Below, in pieces: positions 41,469 through 50,329 of a stretch of DNA of 51,490 nt; the first letter of the stretch is position 1, and each line of letters starts with the position of its first letter. The position numbers and the translations under genes were made by a program. Origin of the DNA: Clostridiales bacterium (GTDB lineage: Bacteria > Bacillota > Clostridia > Oscillospirales > Acutalibacteraceae); contig JAHZIE010000012.1 of NCBI GenBank assembly GCA_019419895.1, positions 1-51,490 on the forward strand, in the 5' to 3' direction. Under the pieces are notes generated by a model. The model did not search any database. It was not told the origin of the DNA and saw only the letters and a program-made list of their open reading frames with translations.

Positions 41469-42779
41469 TTACCTGTCGCGGATATTTTTTATAATATCCT
41501 CTACGGTCGCCTTGACTTTTGGATCCTTCTTCATTAATTTTTCGACCTGCTGGACAGCATAGACCATGGTGGAGTGATCCCTGCCGCCAAATTCTTCACC
41601 GATATTGATGAGAGGCATCTGGGTGATTTCACGGACGGCGTAAATGGCGATTTGACGCGCCTTGGAAACAGCCGCCGAACGCTTGGAGGAACGGATGTCC
41701 GCCGAGGTGACGCCGAAGGTTCTCGCCACCTCCTCCACAATTTTTTGGACTGTGACGGGGGCCGGCTGATCGTTATTCAGAATATCGCTGATCGCCCGCT
41801 GAGCCATGGGAATATTGGGGTTCTGTTCATCCAATAGATAAAAGGCGCGCAGCTTTTTCACCGCCCCCTCCAGCTCACGGATGTTGTTTTTCAGCTTGGA
41901 CGCGATATATTCGCACACATCGTCGGAAATGTCAATATTTAAAAGCTGGGCTTTCCGCTTTACAATGGCGATTCTCGTCTCAAAATCCGGGGGCTGGATA
42001 TCCGCGAGAAGGCCGCTTTCAAAACGGGTGCGCAGGCGGTCCTCCAGGGTTTGAATTTCCTTGGGCGGCCGGTCGGATGTGAGGACAATCTGCTTCTTAT
42101 CCTGATACAAGGCGTTGAAGGTATGGAAAAATTCCTCCTGTGTTTGTATCTTTCCGCCGATGAACTGGATATCGTCCACCAGAAGAACATCCGCCTGGCG
42201 GTACCTTTGATGAAAGGCGGCGGTAGATCCGTTTGCGATGGAGGTGATCAGCTCGTTGGTAAAATCGTCTCCCTTGATGTAGACGATATTCATTTTGGGA
42301 TCCTTTTTATGGATTTCATTACAGATCGCGTAAAGAAGATGGGTTTTGCCGAGGCCGGAATTTCCATAAATCAACAGAGGGTTGTATTCGCCGGAGGGAT
42401 GGGCGGCGACGGCAAGGGAAGCGGCATGGGCCAATTTATTGGAAGAGCCGACAATAAAGGTGGAGAAGGTATATTCATAATCGGCGTTATCCGAAAGAAT
42501 GCCGTCGATAACAGTGTTTTTCGGGGCGATTTCGTCGGGCGTTACAATGGTGATGGTGGGAACAAGACCGAAAATTTCTTCAAAGGAACGGCTGATGCGC
42601 TCCATATAGAAATTTTCCACCGTCTGCTTATGGAACAGGTTGGGGACGCAAAGCAGCGCGTTGCTTCCTTCCAGCTTGACCGGCTCGATATGCTCAATCC
42701 AGGATTTATAGGCCGTTTCGGTGAGATCCTGCCTTAAATGATCGCAAATTAGTTGCCAGGCTTCTTTAAATGATTCCAT
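41469..42779 (-). CDS. dnaA: Chromosomal replication initiator DnaA
   Basis: The initiator protein, 436 residues. The N-terminal interaction domain is followed by the AAA+ core with Walker A GNSGLGKTHLL, Walker B VLLVDDIQF and the arginine finger region. The C-terminal DNA-binding domain ends with EFGGRDHSTMVYAVQQVE, the DnaA signature; the usual threonine after the histidine (DHT) is serine here. It starts at an ATG after AGGAGG. The surrounding AT-rich DNA is the probable origin. Confidence 0.98.
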   Translation of the reverse strand: MESFKEAWQLICDHLRQDLTETAYKSWIEHIEPVKLEGSNALLCVPNLFHKQTVENFYMERISRSFEEIFGLVPTITIVTPDEIAPKNTVIDGILSDNADYEYTFSTFIVGSSNKLAHAASLAVAAHPSGEYNPLLIYGNSGLGKTHLLYAICNEIHKKDPKMNIVYIKGDDFTNELITSIANGSTAAFHQRYRQADVLLVDDIQFIGGKIQTQEEFFHTFNALYQDKKQIVLTSDRPPKEIQTLEDRLRTRFESGLLADIQPPDFETRIAIVKRKAQLLNIDISDDVCEYIASKLKNNIRELEGAVKKLRAFYLLDEQNPNIPMAQRAISDILNNDQPAPVTVQKIVEEVARTFGVTSADIRSSKRSAAVSKARQIAIYAVREITQMPLINIGEEFGGRDHSTMVYAVQQVEKLMKKDPKVKATVEDIIKNIRDR

Positions 42780-43486
42780 TGACTTATCAACCTCCTGTTA
42801 ATTTTAAAAAATTCCCTTTTCCTAATATTATTACGTTATTTACGCGGCGCGGGGAGGAATTGGCGGCGGGGACAATCTCACGGGAGGGCCCGTTCCCATG
42901 AAAGTACATGTTTTACTTGTCCTTTAAGGCTTACGATTAAAAAAGTCATCACCTTCAAAGGCCCGTCCAATGCCGAAAAAACGGAATTGAAAGGGCGGGG
43001 CTTGGAAAAACATGTGGGAATTTTTCATTTAGGATTTGGAAAATTAGAGAATGGAATAAAGTCAGGTAAAACCCAAAGGTGAAAAAAGGTTACCCATTAC
43101 TCAATTTCCGCAAAATTTGTCAAATATCATTCTAGCATACTAAAAAAAAAAATACAATCTGAAACTGGTTGGAATTTGCCGCGTAAATAAGGAAGAAAAA
43201 ATTTTTTTCGTCAATATTTCCAAAGCATTTTTCCGTACATGTTGTGTAGAAACAGGGGATGAGAAGGAGCCCTGTGCTAAATATAGATGTAAAAGAAAAA
43301 ACTTTGGGTATCCGGAGGGGATTTTCCTTAAAAATTTGTTGACATTACGCCCCTGCCTAAGCTATAATAATAACTTGCAAGATAACTTTTGCCACAGCTT
43401 CAAAGTTGGCTGCTTTTTTGCAGTATTTCGGTTTTTACCGCCGCTTTGACTGATAATACGACCCGTTTTTGAAGGGAGGGTTTTAA
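42780..43486. other. dnaA-rpmH intergenic region, probable oriC
   Basis: The largest gene-free stretch (707 bases) lies between divergent dnaA and rpmH, and the strand bias flips here. It contains AT-rich runs (42800-42842, 43130-43215), suited to unwinding. No word matching the DnaA box TTATCCACA with fewer than two changes was found. A minus-strand TTGACA (43118-43123) has only a weak -10 box. The rpmH promoter lies at the right edge. Confidence 0.6.
43339..43368 (+). promoter_or_regulatory. rpmH promoter
   Basis: Perfect TTGACA (43339-43344) and TATAAT (43363-43368) boxes with an 18-base spacer, followed by a leader of about 115 bases. Confidence 0.85.
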
Positions 43487-43621
43487 ATGCTTAGAACTTA
43501 TCAGCCGAAGAAGCTTCACCGTAAAAAGGAACATGGCTTCCGTAAGAGAATGGCAACTAGCAATGGACGTAAGGTGCTTGCTCGCCGCAGAGCTAAGGGA
43601 AGAAAGCGTCTGACCCACTGA
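43487..43621 (+). CDS. rpmH: 50S ribosomal protein L34
   Basis: A 44-residue, strongly basic ribosomal protein. It reads MLRTYQPKKLHRKKEHGFRK and continues with RMATSNGRKVLARRRAKGRK to the end, exactly the L34 pattern. The ATG follows GGGAGGG. It is first on the right side of the origin, with rnpA, yidD and yidC downstream, though a terminator separates it from rnpA. Confidence 0.98.
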   Translation: MLRTYQPKKLHRKKEHGFRKRMATSNGRKVLARRRAKGRKRLTH

Positions 43622-43624
43622 TTG

Positions 43625-43653
43625 AAGACCACCTTAGCGTGGTCTTTCTTTTT
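43625..43653 (+). terminator. Terminator after rpmH
   Basis: AAGACCAC and GTGGTCTT form an 8-bp stem followed by TTTCTTTTT. It probably leaks, so that rpmH outweighs rnpA in expression. Confidence 0.8.
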
Positions 43654-43785
43654 ATGCTTTCTGTTATGCTGGGGCATCTGGAAGTCTGGGCGTGAGGAAA
43701 AGAGGGCTGCTTGGGCGGCCCGGCCGCGGACGAAAATCCGTTTTTGACGGGAAAACAGGGGATTGGATGTGATCTGTTGGGCAGA

Positions 43786-44145
43786 ATGGTCGTCTTAAAT
43801 AAAAATCATGATTTCAGACGGATCTACGCGAAGGGAAAGTATTTTGTCCATCCGGCCCTTGTGACCTATGTGATGAAAAATAAGGCTCCCGGCAAGGATA
43901 TTGACGGACAGGCTTTAAGAAAAAAATCCCGGGTTGGGATTACCGCGAGCAGAAAAACAGGCAACGCGGTGAAGAGAAACCGCGCGAAAAGGGTGATCCG
44001 GCAGGCTTACCGTGAATTGTCAGGGGAGATCCAGCAGGGCTGGGATATTATTTTTGTCGCCAGATCCTGTACTTATTTGAAAAAAAGCACGGAAATTAAT
44101 TCTGTCATGCGGGCGCAGCTGAAGGCGGCGGGAATTTTGAAATGA
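43786..44145 (+). CDS. rnpA: Ribonuclease P protein component
   Basis: The protein partner of RNase P RNA in tRNA 5' maturation, about 119 residues. NHDFRRIYAKGKYF, RVGITASRKTGNAVKRNRAK (the RNR motif) and RVIRQAYR are diagnostic. I use the ATG at 43786 (MVVLNKNHDF), which matches the usual family start; the frame is open 75 bases further upstream but with an unlikely sequence. The ribosome site is weak. The end overlaps yidD by 4 bases. Confidence 0.95.
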   Translation: MVVLNKNHDFRRIYAKGKYFVHPALVTYVMKNKAPGKDIDGQALRKKSRVGITASRKTGNAVKRNRAKRVIRQAYRELSGEIQQGWDIIFVARSCTYLKKSTEINSVMRAQLKAAGILK

Positions 44146-44384
44146 AATCCGTTTTTCTATGGCTGATTCATTGGTATCAGAGGAATATTTCCGCGTATAC
44201 CCCTCCGGCATGCCGGTTTTATCCCACCTGTTCCCAGTATGCCTGCGAGGCTATCGAACGGTTCGGCGCGCTGAAGGGGGGGTGGCTCACCCTTCGGCGG
44301 CTGTTAAAATGCCATCCGCTTCATCCCGGCGGTGTGGATCCTGTTCCGGAGCAGTTTTCCTGGTTTGGAAAAAAGAAAAAATAA
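44142..44384 (+). CDS. yidD: Membrane protein insertion efficiency factor YidD
   Basis: An 80-residue membrane-associated helper of YidC. WYQRNISAYTPPACRFYPTC followed by SQYACEAIERFGALKGGWL is the conserved YidD core with its cysteines. It overlaps rnpA by 4 bases and precedes yidC by about 110 bases. Confidence 0.96.
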   Translation: MKSVFLWLIHWYQRNISAYTPPACRFYPTCSQYACEAIERFGALKGGWLTLRRLLKCHPLHPGGVDPVPEQFSWFGKKKK

Positions 44385-44493
44385 ATAGGCGCTGAAATAA
44401 GCGCGTGAATGATGATGTTGATGCATTTGGTTTGATGTGAACAGAGCTGTTCCGGTTTGTTAAGACCTGATTTTGATTATGGAGGTTTCCAGC

Positions 44494-45609
44494 GTGGCAA
44501 TATTGGATTGGATTGGTAGCCTGTTCGGCTATATTATCTTCTTTGGTTATAAAATTTCCGGAGTCTATGTCATAGGCTTGTTTTTGTTTACCATTGCGGT
44601 AAAGCTGGTTTTGTTCCCCCTTTCCATTAAACAGCAGAAAACCATGGCCAAGCAGTCCCGCCTGTCCCCAAAACTGCAAGAGATAAAAGAGCGGTGCGGC
44701 AATGATAAGCAAAGATATAGTGAGGAAATGATGGCGCTCTATCAAAGAGAAGGCGCCAACCCAAGCAGCGGCTGCCTGCCCCTTCTGCTTCAGTTCCCCA
44801 TTATCATGGGGTTGTATCAGGCGGTTGTAAAGCCCCTTTCCTGCGTGCTGCATATGGGAAATGACGTTATCAACCAGATTATGGGCGTGGCGGGCGTCAA
44901 TACCACAACCAACTATTATTATCAGATTAATTTTATCCAGAATTTCAATAGCCTGTCCCAGGATCAGATGAACCAGATTTCCCAGATAGTTTCTCCCGGG
45001 GATTTGGAGCATATTACCGGCTTGGCAAACGGCGGGTTTAATTTCCTTGGACTCAATCTTTTGGGAACGCCGGGATGGAATATTTTGATTATTATCCCGA
45101 TTTTGTGCTTTGTTTCGTCTATGGCGATGTCCCTTTACACCATGCGGCTTTCCAATTCCAACCAGCCGGGCGGCGGCTGCATGAAATGGGGTATGCCGAT
45201 TTTCATGTCGGTCTTTTCCACATGGATTGCTTTCAGCGTGCCGGGCGCCGTCGGTTTTTACTGGTTCCTGTCCAACCTGCTGAGCATGGTGCAGTCTTAT
45301 GTCATGAACAAATTCTACAATGGCCATATCATGAACGCCAAGGACGAGGCCGCGAGAATCGCCAGGCGCCGCCAGGAGGAGGGCGCCGTTATGGCCGCCC
45401 ACCAGGGCTTTGTCCTTGCTGAAGCCGCTCAGAGGCTGAGAAAAAAAGAGATGGATTTGGAACAGCAGAAGCTTGACGAGGAGAGAAGAAAGCAGAGCTA
45501 TCAGTCCAATAAGGAGAGCCTGGAAGGCAAAAGCTGGAGCAATGAGAAAGTGATCAAAACAGGGAACGCGGCAAGATCCGGCAATGTCGGAAAGAAAAAG
45601 AAGAAATAA
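44494..45609 (+). CDS. yidC: Membrane protein insertase YidC
   Basis: Inserts proteins into the membrane alone or with SecYEG. About 371 residues of the five-span Gram-positive (SpoIIIJ/Oxa1) type. The first span ends in FLFTIAVKLVLFPLSIKQQK; a lysine stands where Bacillus has the groove arginine. LPLLLQFPIIMGLYQAV and FYWFLSNLLSMVQ follow. The C-terminal tail is long and basic, suited to ribosome contact. Unlike SpoIIIJ it has no obvious lipobox. The GTG at 44494 is chosen because GGAGG lies eight bases before it. Confidence 0.94.
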   Translation: MAILDWIGSLFGYIIFFGYKISGVYVIGLFLFTIAVKLVLFPLSIKQQKTMAKQSRLSPKLQEIKERCGNDKQRYSEEMMALYQREGANPSSGCLPLLLQFPIIMGLYQAVVKPLSCVLHMGNDVINQIMGVAGVNTTTNYYYQINFIQNFNSLSQDQMNQISQIVSPGDLEHITGLANGGFNFLGLNLLGTPGWNILIIIPILCFVSSMAMSLYTMRLSNSNQPGGGCMKWGMPIFMSVFSTWIAFSVPGAVGFYWFLSNLLSMVQSYVMNKFYNGHIMNAKDEAARIARRRQEEGAVMAAHQGFVLAEAAQRLRKKEMDLEQQKLDEERRKQSYQSNKESLEGKSWSNEKVIKTGNAARSGNVGKKKKK

Positions 45610-45647
45610 ACGGATGCTGTGCTAAAAAGCTTGGAGGTGTTGTATTT

Positions 45648-46487
45648 ATGGTTAGGGAAGCGATAGGAATTGGAGAAACCACCGACGCGGCGTTGAAAAA
45701 CGCCTGCCAGCAGTTGGGGCTGGAAACCTACGAAGTACAATTTGACATTTTGGAGAATGCCAAGAAAAAAACATTGGGCCTTTTTGGAGGGAATCCAGCC
45801 AAGGTCAGGGCTTATGTCACCATTTCTCCCGCGCAGGTTGCGGCGGATTACCTGAAGGCGGTGATGAAGGAGATGGGGGTTTCTGACGTCAAGGTGGAAA
45901 TCACCGAGGAAAAGGACGGCGCCGTCTTTGATATTTCCGGAGATGATGTTGGTTTTATCATCGGACGCCACGGGGAAACCATGGACGCCCTTCAGTATCT
46001 GACGGGCCTGGTTGCCAACCATGTGGATGATTCTTATTACCGGATCACCATCAATACTGGAAACTACAGGGAAAAGCGTGAAAAGACCCTGGAGGCCCTC
46101 GCAAAGAGGATGGCGGAAAAGGCCATTGCCACCAACCGGAAATACAGCCTGGAGCCTATGAACCCTTATGAGCGCCGGATTATTCACACGACTGTCCAGA
46201 AGATGGGAACCGCGACCTCCTGGTCGGAGGGGGATGATTTTAACCGCCATGTGGTGATTGGACCAGCGGACGGCGTCAATGCCAAGTATGGACGTGACAG
46301 CAGATCAGACGGCCGCAGGGGCGGATATGGCCGCCGCGGCGGAAAGCGTTCTTCCGGAAAAGGGGAGCTTCAGCGCGGTTCCGGCTATAAAAAGCAGGAT
46401 GAGGCCGTTGCGTCGGCAGTGAAAAGGGAGCCTAAAAATGATGAGGCGCAGGCGCCTCTCTACGGAAAGATTGAAATTAATAAATAA
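45648..46487 (+). CDS. jag: RNA-binding protein Jag/KhpB (EloR)
   Basis: A 279-residue protein with an N-terminal Jag domain (GIGETTDAALKNACQQLGLE), a KH domain (GFIIGRHGETMDALQYL) and an R3H domain (MNPYERRIIHTTVQ). In streptococci it binds RNA with KhpA and controls elongation. The C-terminal 60 residues are basic and glycine-rich and probably disordered, an extension beyond the usual end. The ribosome site TTGGAGGTG precedes the ATG. A strong terminator follows. Confidence 0.95.
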   Translation: MVREAIGIGETTDAALKNACQQLGLETYEVQFDILENAKKKTLGLFGGNPAKVRAYVTISPAQVAADYLKAVMKEMGVSDVKVEITEEKDGAVFDISGDDVGFIIGRHGETMDALQYLTGLVANHVDDSYYRITINTGNYREKREKTLEALAKRMAEKAIATNRKYSLEPMNPYERRIIHTTVQKMGTATSWSEGDDFNRHVVIGPADGVNAKYGRDSRSDGRRGGYGRRGGKRSSGKGELQRGSGYKKQDEAVASAVKREPKNDEAQAPLYGKIEINK

Positions 46488-46538
46488 GGAAGGCCAAACC
46501 ATTTTTATGTATGGTTTTGAAGTGGACTTTCTACGGAT

Positions 46539-46570
46539 AAAAAGAGGCGGAAATTTTTCCGCCTCTTTTT
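46539..46570 (+). terminator. Terminator of the yidC-jag unit
   Basis: AAAAAGAGGCGGAAA and TTTCCGCCTCTTTTT form a long stem with a T-tail. It separates the origin-side operon from the restriction-modification genes. Confidence 0.93.
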
Positions 46571-46649
46571 GATGCCTGTGCCGTTAGGCGGCGGGCCGTG
46601 TTATCTGAAAAGGAAAGCTCTTTGGTTTTAGGGGAGGGGGAATTTATGT

Positions 46650-46678
46650 TTGCATAACAGTGCGCTTTCTGTTATACT
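46650..46678 (+). promoter_or_regulatory. Promoter of the restriction-modification operon
   Basis: TTGCAT (46650-46655), a 17-base spacer and TATACT (46673-46678), 34 bases before the GTG start. The unit is therefore transcribed independently of jag. Confidence 0.6.
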
Positions 46679-46712
46679 TAATAATGTATTGATCTGCAAA
46701 GGGGTGTGATCT

Positions 46713-47555
46713 GTGGCGAAAAATAAGCTGGTTGCTCCGGTTGTCAAATGGGTTGGCGGAAAGCGCCAGTTATTGGATGAGATCACCCCGCTGCTCCCGC
46801 AAAAAATAACGACATACTGCGAGCCTTTTTTAGGTGGCGGCGCCGTCTTGTTTTCCATACAGCCCTCCAAAGCCATTGTGAATGATTTGAACGAGGACTT
46901 GATCACTGTTTACCGGGTGATTAAGGATAATGTGGAGGGCCTTGTCCAGTCCCTGAAAAAGCACGAAAATACTTTGGCGTATTTTTACGCTGTCAGGGAT
47001 ATGGACAGGGATAAAAAAGCATATCAGGCGCTGCCGGATGTGGAAAAAGCGTCCAGGCTGATCTACCTTAACAAGACCTGTTTTAACGGCCTTTTTCGGG
47101 TCAATTCATCCGGGGAATTCAACACCCCCTTTGGTTATTATAAAAAGCCCAATATTGTGAATGAGCCTGTGCTGCGCGCGGTAAGCGGCTATTTTCATGA
47201 CAGTGATATCAGTTTTTACAGCGAGGATTTTGCTCGAACCCTGGATCGTGTAGGGAAGGGCGGCTTTGTTTACCTTGATCCGCCTTATGATCCGGTTTCA
47301 GATACAGCGAGCTTTACCGGCTATCATAAGGGGGGGTTTGACAGAAACGAGCAGGCGCGTCTGAAAAGGTGCTGTGATGAACTTACGCGGCGCGGCGTTA
47401 AGTTTTTGCTTTCCAACTCCGCGACAGAGTTTATTACCGATCTCTATCGGGATTATGACATTAAGATTGTACAGGCGAAAAGGGCGATCAACTCCAACGC
47501 CAGCAGGCGGGGAGCCATCGATGAGGTGCTTGTCAGAAACTATGGGACTGAATGA
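46713..47555 (+). CDS. DNA adenine-N6 methyltransferase (D12 class, Dam/DpnII-like)
   Basis: Methylates adenine in a short DNA site using SAM. The 280-residue protein has VKWVGGKRQLLDEI at the start, the SAM motif EPFLGGGAVLF and the catalytic DPPYDPVSDTASFTGYHKGG. The order SAM motif, target region, DPPY is the alpha class, and the DPPY context is that of GATC methylases such as Dam and M.DpnII, so GATC is the likely target (inference). It starts with GTG. It overlaps the gene for its probable restriction partner. Confidence 0.93.
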   Translation: MAKNKLVAPVVKWVGGKRQLLDEITPLLPQKITTYCEPFLGGGAVLFSIQPSKAIVNDLNEDLITVYRVIKDNVEGLVQSLKKHENTLAYFYAVRDMDRDKKAYQALPDVEKASRLIYLNKTCFNGLFRVNSSGEFNTPFGYYKKPNIVNEPVLRAVSGYFHDSDISFYSEDFARTLDRVGKGGFVYLDPPYDPVSDTASFTGYHKGGFDRNEQARLKRCCDELTRRGVKFLLSNSATEFITDLYRDYDIKIVQAKRAINSNASRRGAIDEVLVRNYGTE

Positions 47556-48816
47556 TACCGCTTGGGAACGGCTGTTTGAGAAATACCATATCCTTGACGA
47601 GATCAAAAAGAATGGAAAATTTATGATTTCAGCGGGACAGATAAAGGAATTCCGGGAACCCAGGCTGATGACCAAATTTGATCACCGGATCAATCTGCCC
47701 CGGATATTTTCGGAAAACGGGTTGGCGATCCTTCCTGTTACCCGGGGGGATTATGTCATTTCCTCCTTTTCCGCCTATCAGGAATTTGAAGCTCCCAGCG
47801 CGGGGACGAAAAGAATTTCTGTTCCGCCTTATGTCCAGAGCTTCCTGCCTCAATTTCTGGTCAGCGAGGCCATCGCCCTGAACTGCGCCTGCGCCTGCGG
47901 GATTTTAAGTGATTTTCTGGAGGATGAGGCCCTTGTGCCGACGGTCAGCGGGCGGATGGGGTCGGGGGAGTTTGATTTTGATATTGAAACGTCCTTTGGC
48001 ACGCGGCGTATCGCGGTAAATAATTCCCAGATTGAAATTGACGCCGCTTATGAGGGGATTCATTCTCTTTCCCTTTTTGAGGCGAAAAGGGATTTGGCCG
48101 ATGATTTTCTCATCCGCCAGCTGTATTACCCCTTTCGGGTTTGGAGCGGCCGGGTGACAAAAACGGTAAAACCGGTATTCCTTATTTTTTCCAATGGGAT
48201 TTTTAACCTGTATCAGTACCAATTTGAGGATCCCCGGAATTATAATTCCCTGCGGCTGGTAAAGCAGAAAAATTATATGCTGGCGACGGATATTTGCCGG
48301 GCTGATATTGAGAATCTTTTGCGTTTGCTCCCTACGGTGCGGGAGCCGGAGATTTCCTTTCCCCAGGCCAACAGCATGTCCCGCGTCATTAACCTGATGG
48401 AGCTGCTGAGTGAAAAGCCCATGACAAAACAGGAGATCACGTCGGAGTATGCCTTTGATGAACGCCAGACCAATTATTACACCGATGCCGGGCGGTATCT
48501 GGAGATCATTGAAAAGGGGCGCGACGGGGAGGGGAATATTTTATTTCGGCTCTCTTCCCGGGGACGTTATATTATGTCCCTTCCCTATAAAGAGCGTCAG
48601 CTTGCCATGATCTCCCAAATTTTGGGCCATAAGGTTTTTAAAGAGACGCTGAAATTGTGCCTGAAGTTTGGAGGGATGCCGGATACTCAAACAATTGTCC
48701 GGCTGATGAAGCAGTCCCGTCTTTACCATGTGGAGGCGGAAAGCACCTTTATACGCCGGTCGTCCACGGTCGCCGGATGGGTAAACTGGATTTTAACCAT
48801 GATTGAGGAATCCTGA
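47542..48816 (+). CDS. Probable type II restriction endonuclease (PD-(D/E)xK, DUF6996/6997-like)
   Basis: A 424-residue protein taken as the nuclease partner of the overlapping methylase. A PD-(D/E)xK-like site is visible: Asp167 in QIEIDAAYEG and Glu180-Ala-Lys182 in SLSLFEAKRD, followed by RQLYYPFRVW. The last 100 or so residues include a winged-helix-like segment (EKPMTKQEITSEYAFDERQT). It does not resemble DpnII or MboI by eye. The ATG at 47542 overlaps the methylase end by 14 bases; an ATG at 47521, after GGCGGGGAG, is also possible. Nuclease activity is inferred from context and motif. Confidence 0.7.
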   Translation: MGLNDTAWERLFEKYHILDEIKKNGKFMISAGQIKEFREPRLMTKFDHRINLPRIFSENGLAILPVTRGDYVISSFSAYQEFEAPSAGTKRISVPPYVQSFLPQFLVSEAIALNCACACGILSDFLEDEALVPTVSGRMGSGEFDFDIETSFGTRRIAVNNSQIEIDAAYEGIHSLSLFEAKRDLADDFLIRQLYYPFRVWSGRVTKTVKPVFLIFSNGIFNLYQYQFEDPRNYNSLRLVKQKNYMLATDICRADIENLLRLLPTVREPEISFPQANSMSRVINLMELLSEKPMTKQEITSEYAFDERQTNYYTDAGRYLEIIEKGRDGEGNILFRLSSRGRYIMSLPYKERQLAMISQILGHKVFKETLKLCLKFGGMPDTQTIVRLMKQSRLYHVEAESTFIRRSSTVAGWVNWILTMIEES

Positions 48817-48821
48817 TGAGA

Positions 48822-48856
48822 GGCGGGCAGGCATCGGTGTGCCGCCCGTTTTGTTT
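48822..48856 (+). terminator. Possible terminator after the restriction gene
   Basis: GCGGGCA and TGCCGC pair with a bulge and are followed by CGTTTTGTTT. It is moderate at best. It lies between the restriction gene and mnmE. Confidence 0.4.
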
Positions 48857-48937
48857 ACCGGCTTGCCGGGTGGCGGCGGAATGAAATGTAAAATATTAGG
48901 TTTGAATGAAAGATACAAGAAAAGGAAGGTTTTGGGC

Positions 48938-50296
48938 ATGGCGGAGGCAATTGCCGCGATTTCAACGGCACAGGCGCCTGGTGGAATTGGAATTGTAAGA
49001 ATTTCTGGAGAGGATGCCCTTTCTGTGGCGGACAAGGTGTTCCGCGGGAAAGGGAAGCTCGTTGAGGCAAAGGGCTATACGGCCCATTATGGCAAAGCGG
49101 TAGACGGCGGCGGGGAAATTGACGAGGTGATTGCCACGGTTTTTTTGGCGCCGAAAAGCTATACTGGGGAAAATGTGGTGGAGCTTTCCTGCCATGGAGG
49201 GCTTTATATCACCCAAAAGCTCCTCCGGGCGGTTCTCTCCGCGGGAGCCAGAATTGCCGGGCCGGGAGAATTCACAAAGCGGGCCTTTCTCAATGGAAAG
49301 ATGGGACTCACTTCCGCGGAAGCGGTGATGGACATCATTTCCGCCCAAGGGGAACAGTCGGCAAAGGCGGCCCTGGCGGGAAGAAACGGCAGGCTGGAAA
49401 AAAGAATCTCCCAGGTAAAGGAGACCCTGGTGGAATCCGCTTCCCATCTCGCGGCGTGGGCCGACTTCCCGGAAGAGGACATTCCGGAGGTTACCCAGGA
49501 GACTTTGCTCAAGGGGCTTACCCGCGCGAGGGAAGAGCTGGAGGGGCTGATACGGCAGTTTGAAATTGGCTCCGTCCTGCGCGGCGGTGTGGATACCGTC
49601 ATTCTTGGGCGGCCCAATGTGGGAAAATCCACTTTGATGAATCTTCTGTCCGGTTATGAAAAAAGCATCGTCACCCCGGTGGAAGGGACCACCAGGGATA
49701 TTGTGGAGGAAACGATCCGGCTGGGGGATATCCTCCTGCGGCTGGCCGATACCGCCGGCCTCAGGAAAACGGACGATCCGGTGGAAAGCATCGGTGTGGA
49801 GAGGGCTAGGGAGCGGATGGAGAGGGCGCAGCTGATACTGGCCGTGTTTGACGCGTCCCGGCCATTGACAGAGGAGGACTTTTCGCTTTTAAAGGAGCTG
49901 AAGGGAAAGCCAGCCATAGCCGTATGGAATAAGTCGGATTTGTCGCCCGGACAGCCGCCGGAGGAATTTTCCTCCCTGGCTGGAAGGGCTGTCAGTGTTT
50001 CAGCGAAAAATGGAGAAGGCGTGGACGAGCTTTCCGCGGCGGTGGAGGAGCTCCTTGGCGCTGGCCATTGGAATCCCGCGGACGGCGTGCTGCTGACGGA
50101 ACGGCAGCGGGACGCAGCATCCCGGGCGCTGCAATGTATCGGGGAGGCCTTTGACGCCTTTGCCCAGGGCTTGACGCTGGACGCGGTGACCGTTTCCATA
50201 GAAGGAGCCATTGGGGCATTGATGGAACTGACGGGGGAACGGGCCGGCGACGCCGTGGTGGAGGCTGTCTTTTCCCATTTTTGTGTTGGAAAGTAA
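48938..50296 (+). CDS. mnmE: tRNA uridine-34 modification GTPase MnmE
   Basis: With MnmG, installs carboxymethylaminomethyl groups on U34 of tRNAs. About 452 residues. The N-terminal folate-binding domain starts MAEAIAAISTAQAPGGIGIV. The G domain has GRPNVGKST, TTRD, DTAG and NKSD. The C-terminal FCVGK carries the essential cysteine. The ATG at 48938 is chosen because the family starts with the IAAIST segment; the frame is open back to 48803. mnmG follows after 33 bases. Confidence 0.97.
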   Translation: MAEAIAAISTAQAPGGIGIVRISGEDALSVADKVFRGKGKLVEAKGYTAHYGKAVDGGGEIDEVIATVFLAPKSYTGENVVELSCHGGLYITQKLLRAVLSAGARIAGPGEFTKRAFLNGKMGLTSAEAVMDIISAQGEQSAKAALAGRNGRLEKRISQVKETLVESASHLAAWADFPEEDIPEVTQETLLKGLTRAREELEGLIRQFEIGSVLRGGVDTVILGRPNVGKSTLMNLLSGYEKSIVTPVEGTTRDIVEETIRLGDILLRLADTAGLRKTDDPVESIGVERARERMERAQLILAVFDASRPLTEEDFSLLKELKGKPAIAVWNKSDLSPGQPPEEFSSLAGRAVSVSAKNGEGVDELSAAVEELLGAGHWNPADGVLLTERQRDAASRALQCIGEAFDAFAQGLTLDAVTVSIEGAIGALMELTGERAGDAVVEAVFSHFCVGK

Positions 50297-50329
50297 ACGC
50301 TTTGAGAAAAAGGTGGCATAGGACAGGCG

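Noticed and set aside
44287..45402. Long minus-strand frame opposite yidC
   Set aside because: A shadow frame; yidC and yidD on the plus strand match their families along their full length.
46500..46712. The restriction-modification pair as a prophage or integrative element
   Set aside because: No integrase, no direct repeats at the edges and no phage genes nearby; only the two genes with their own promoter were found.
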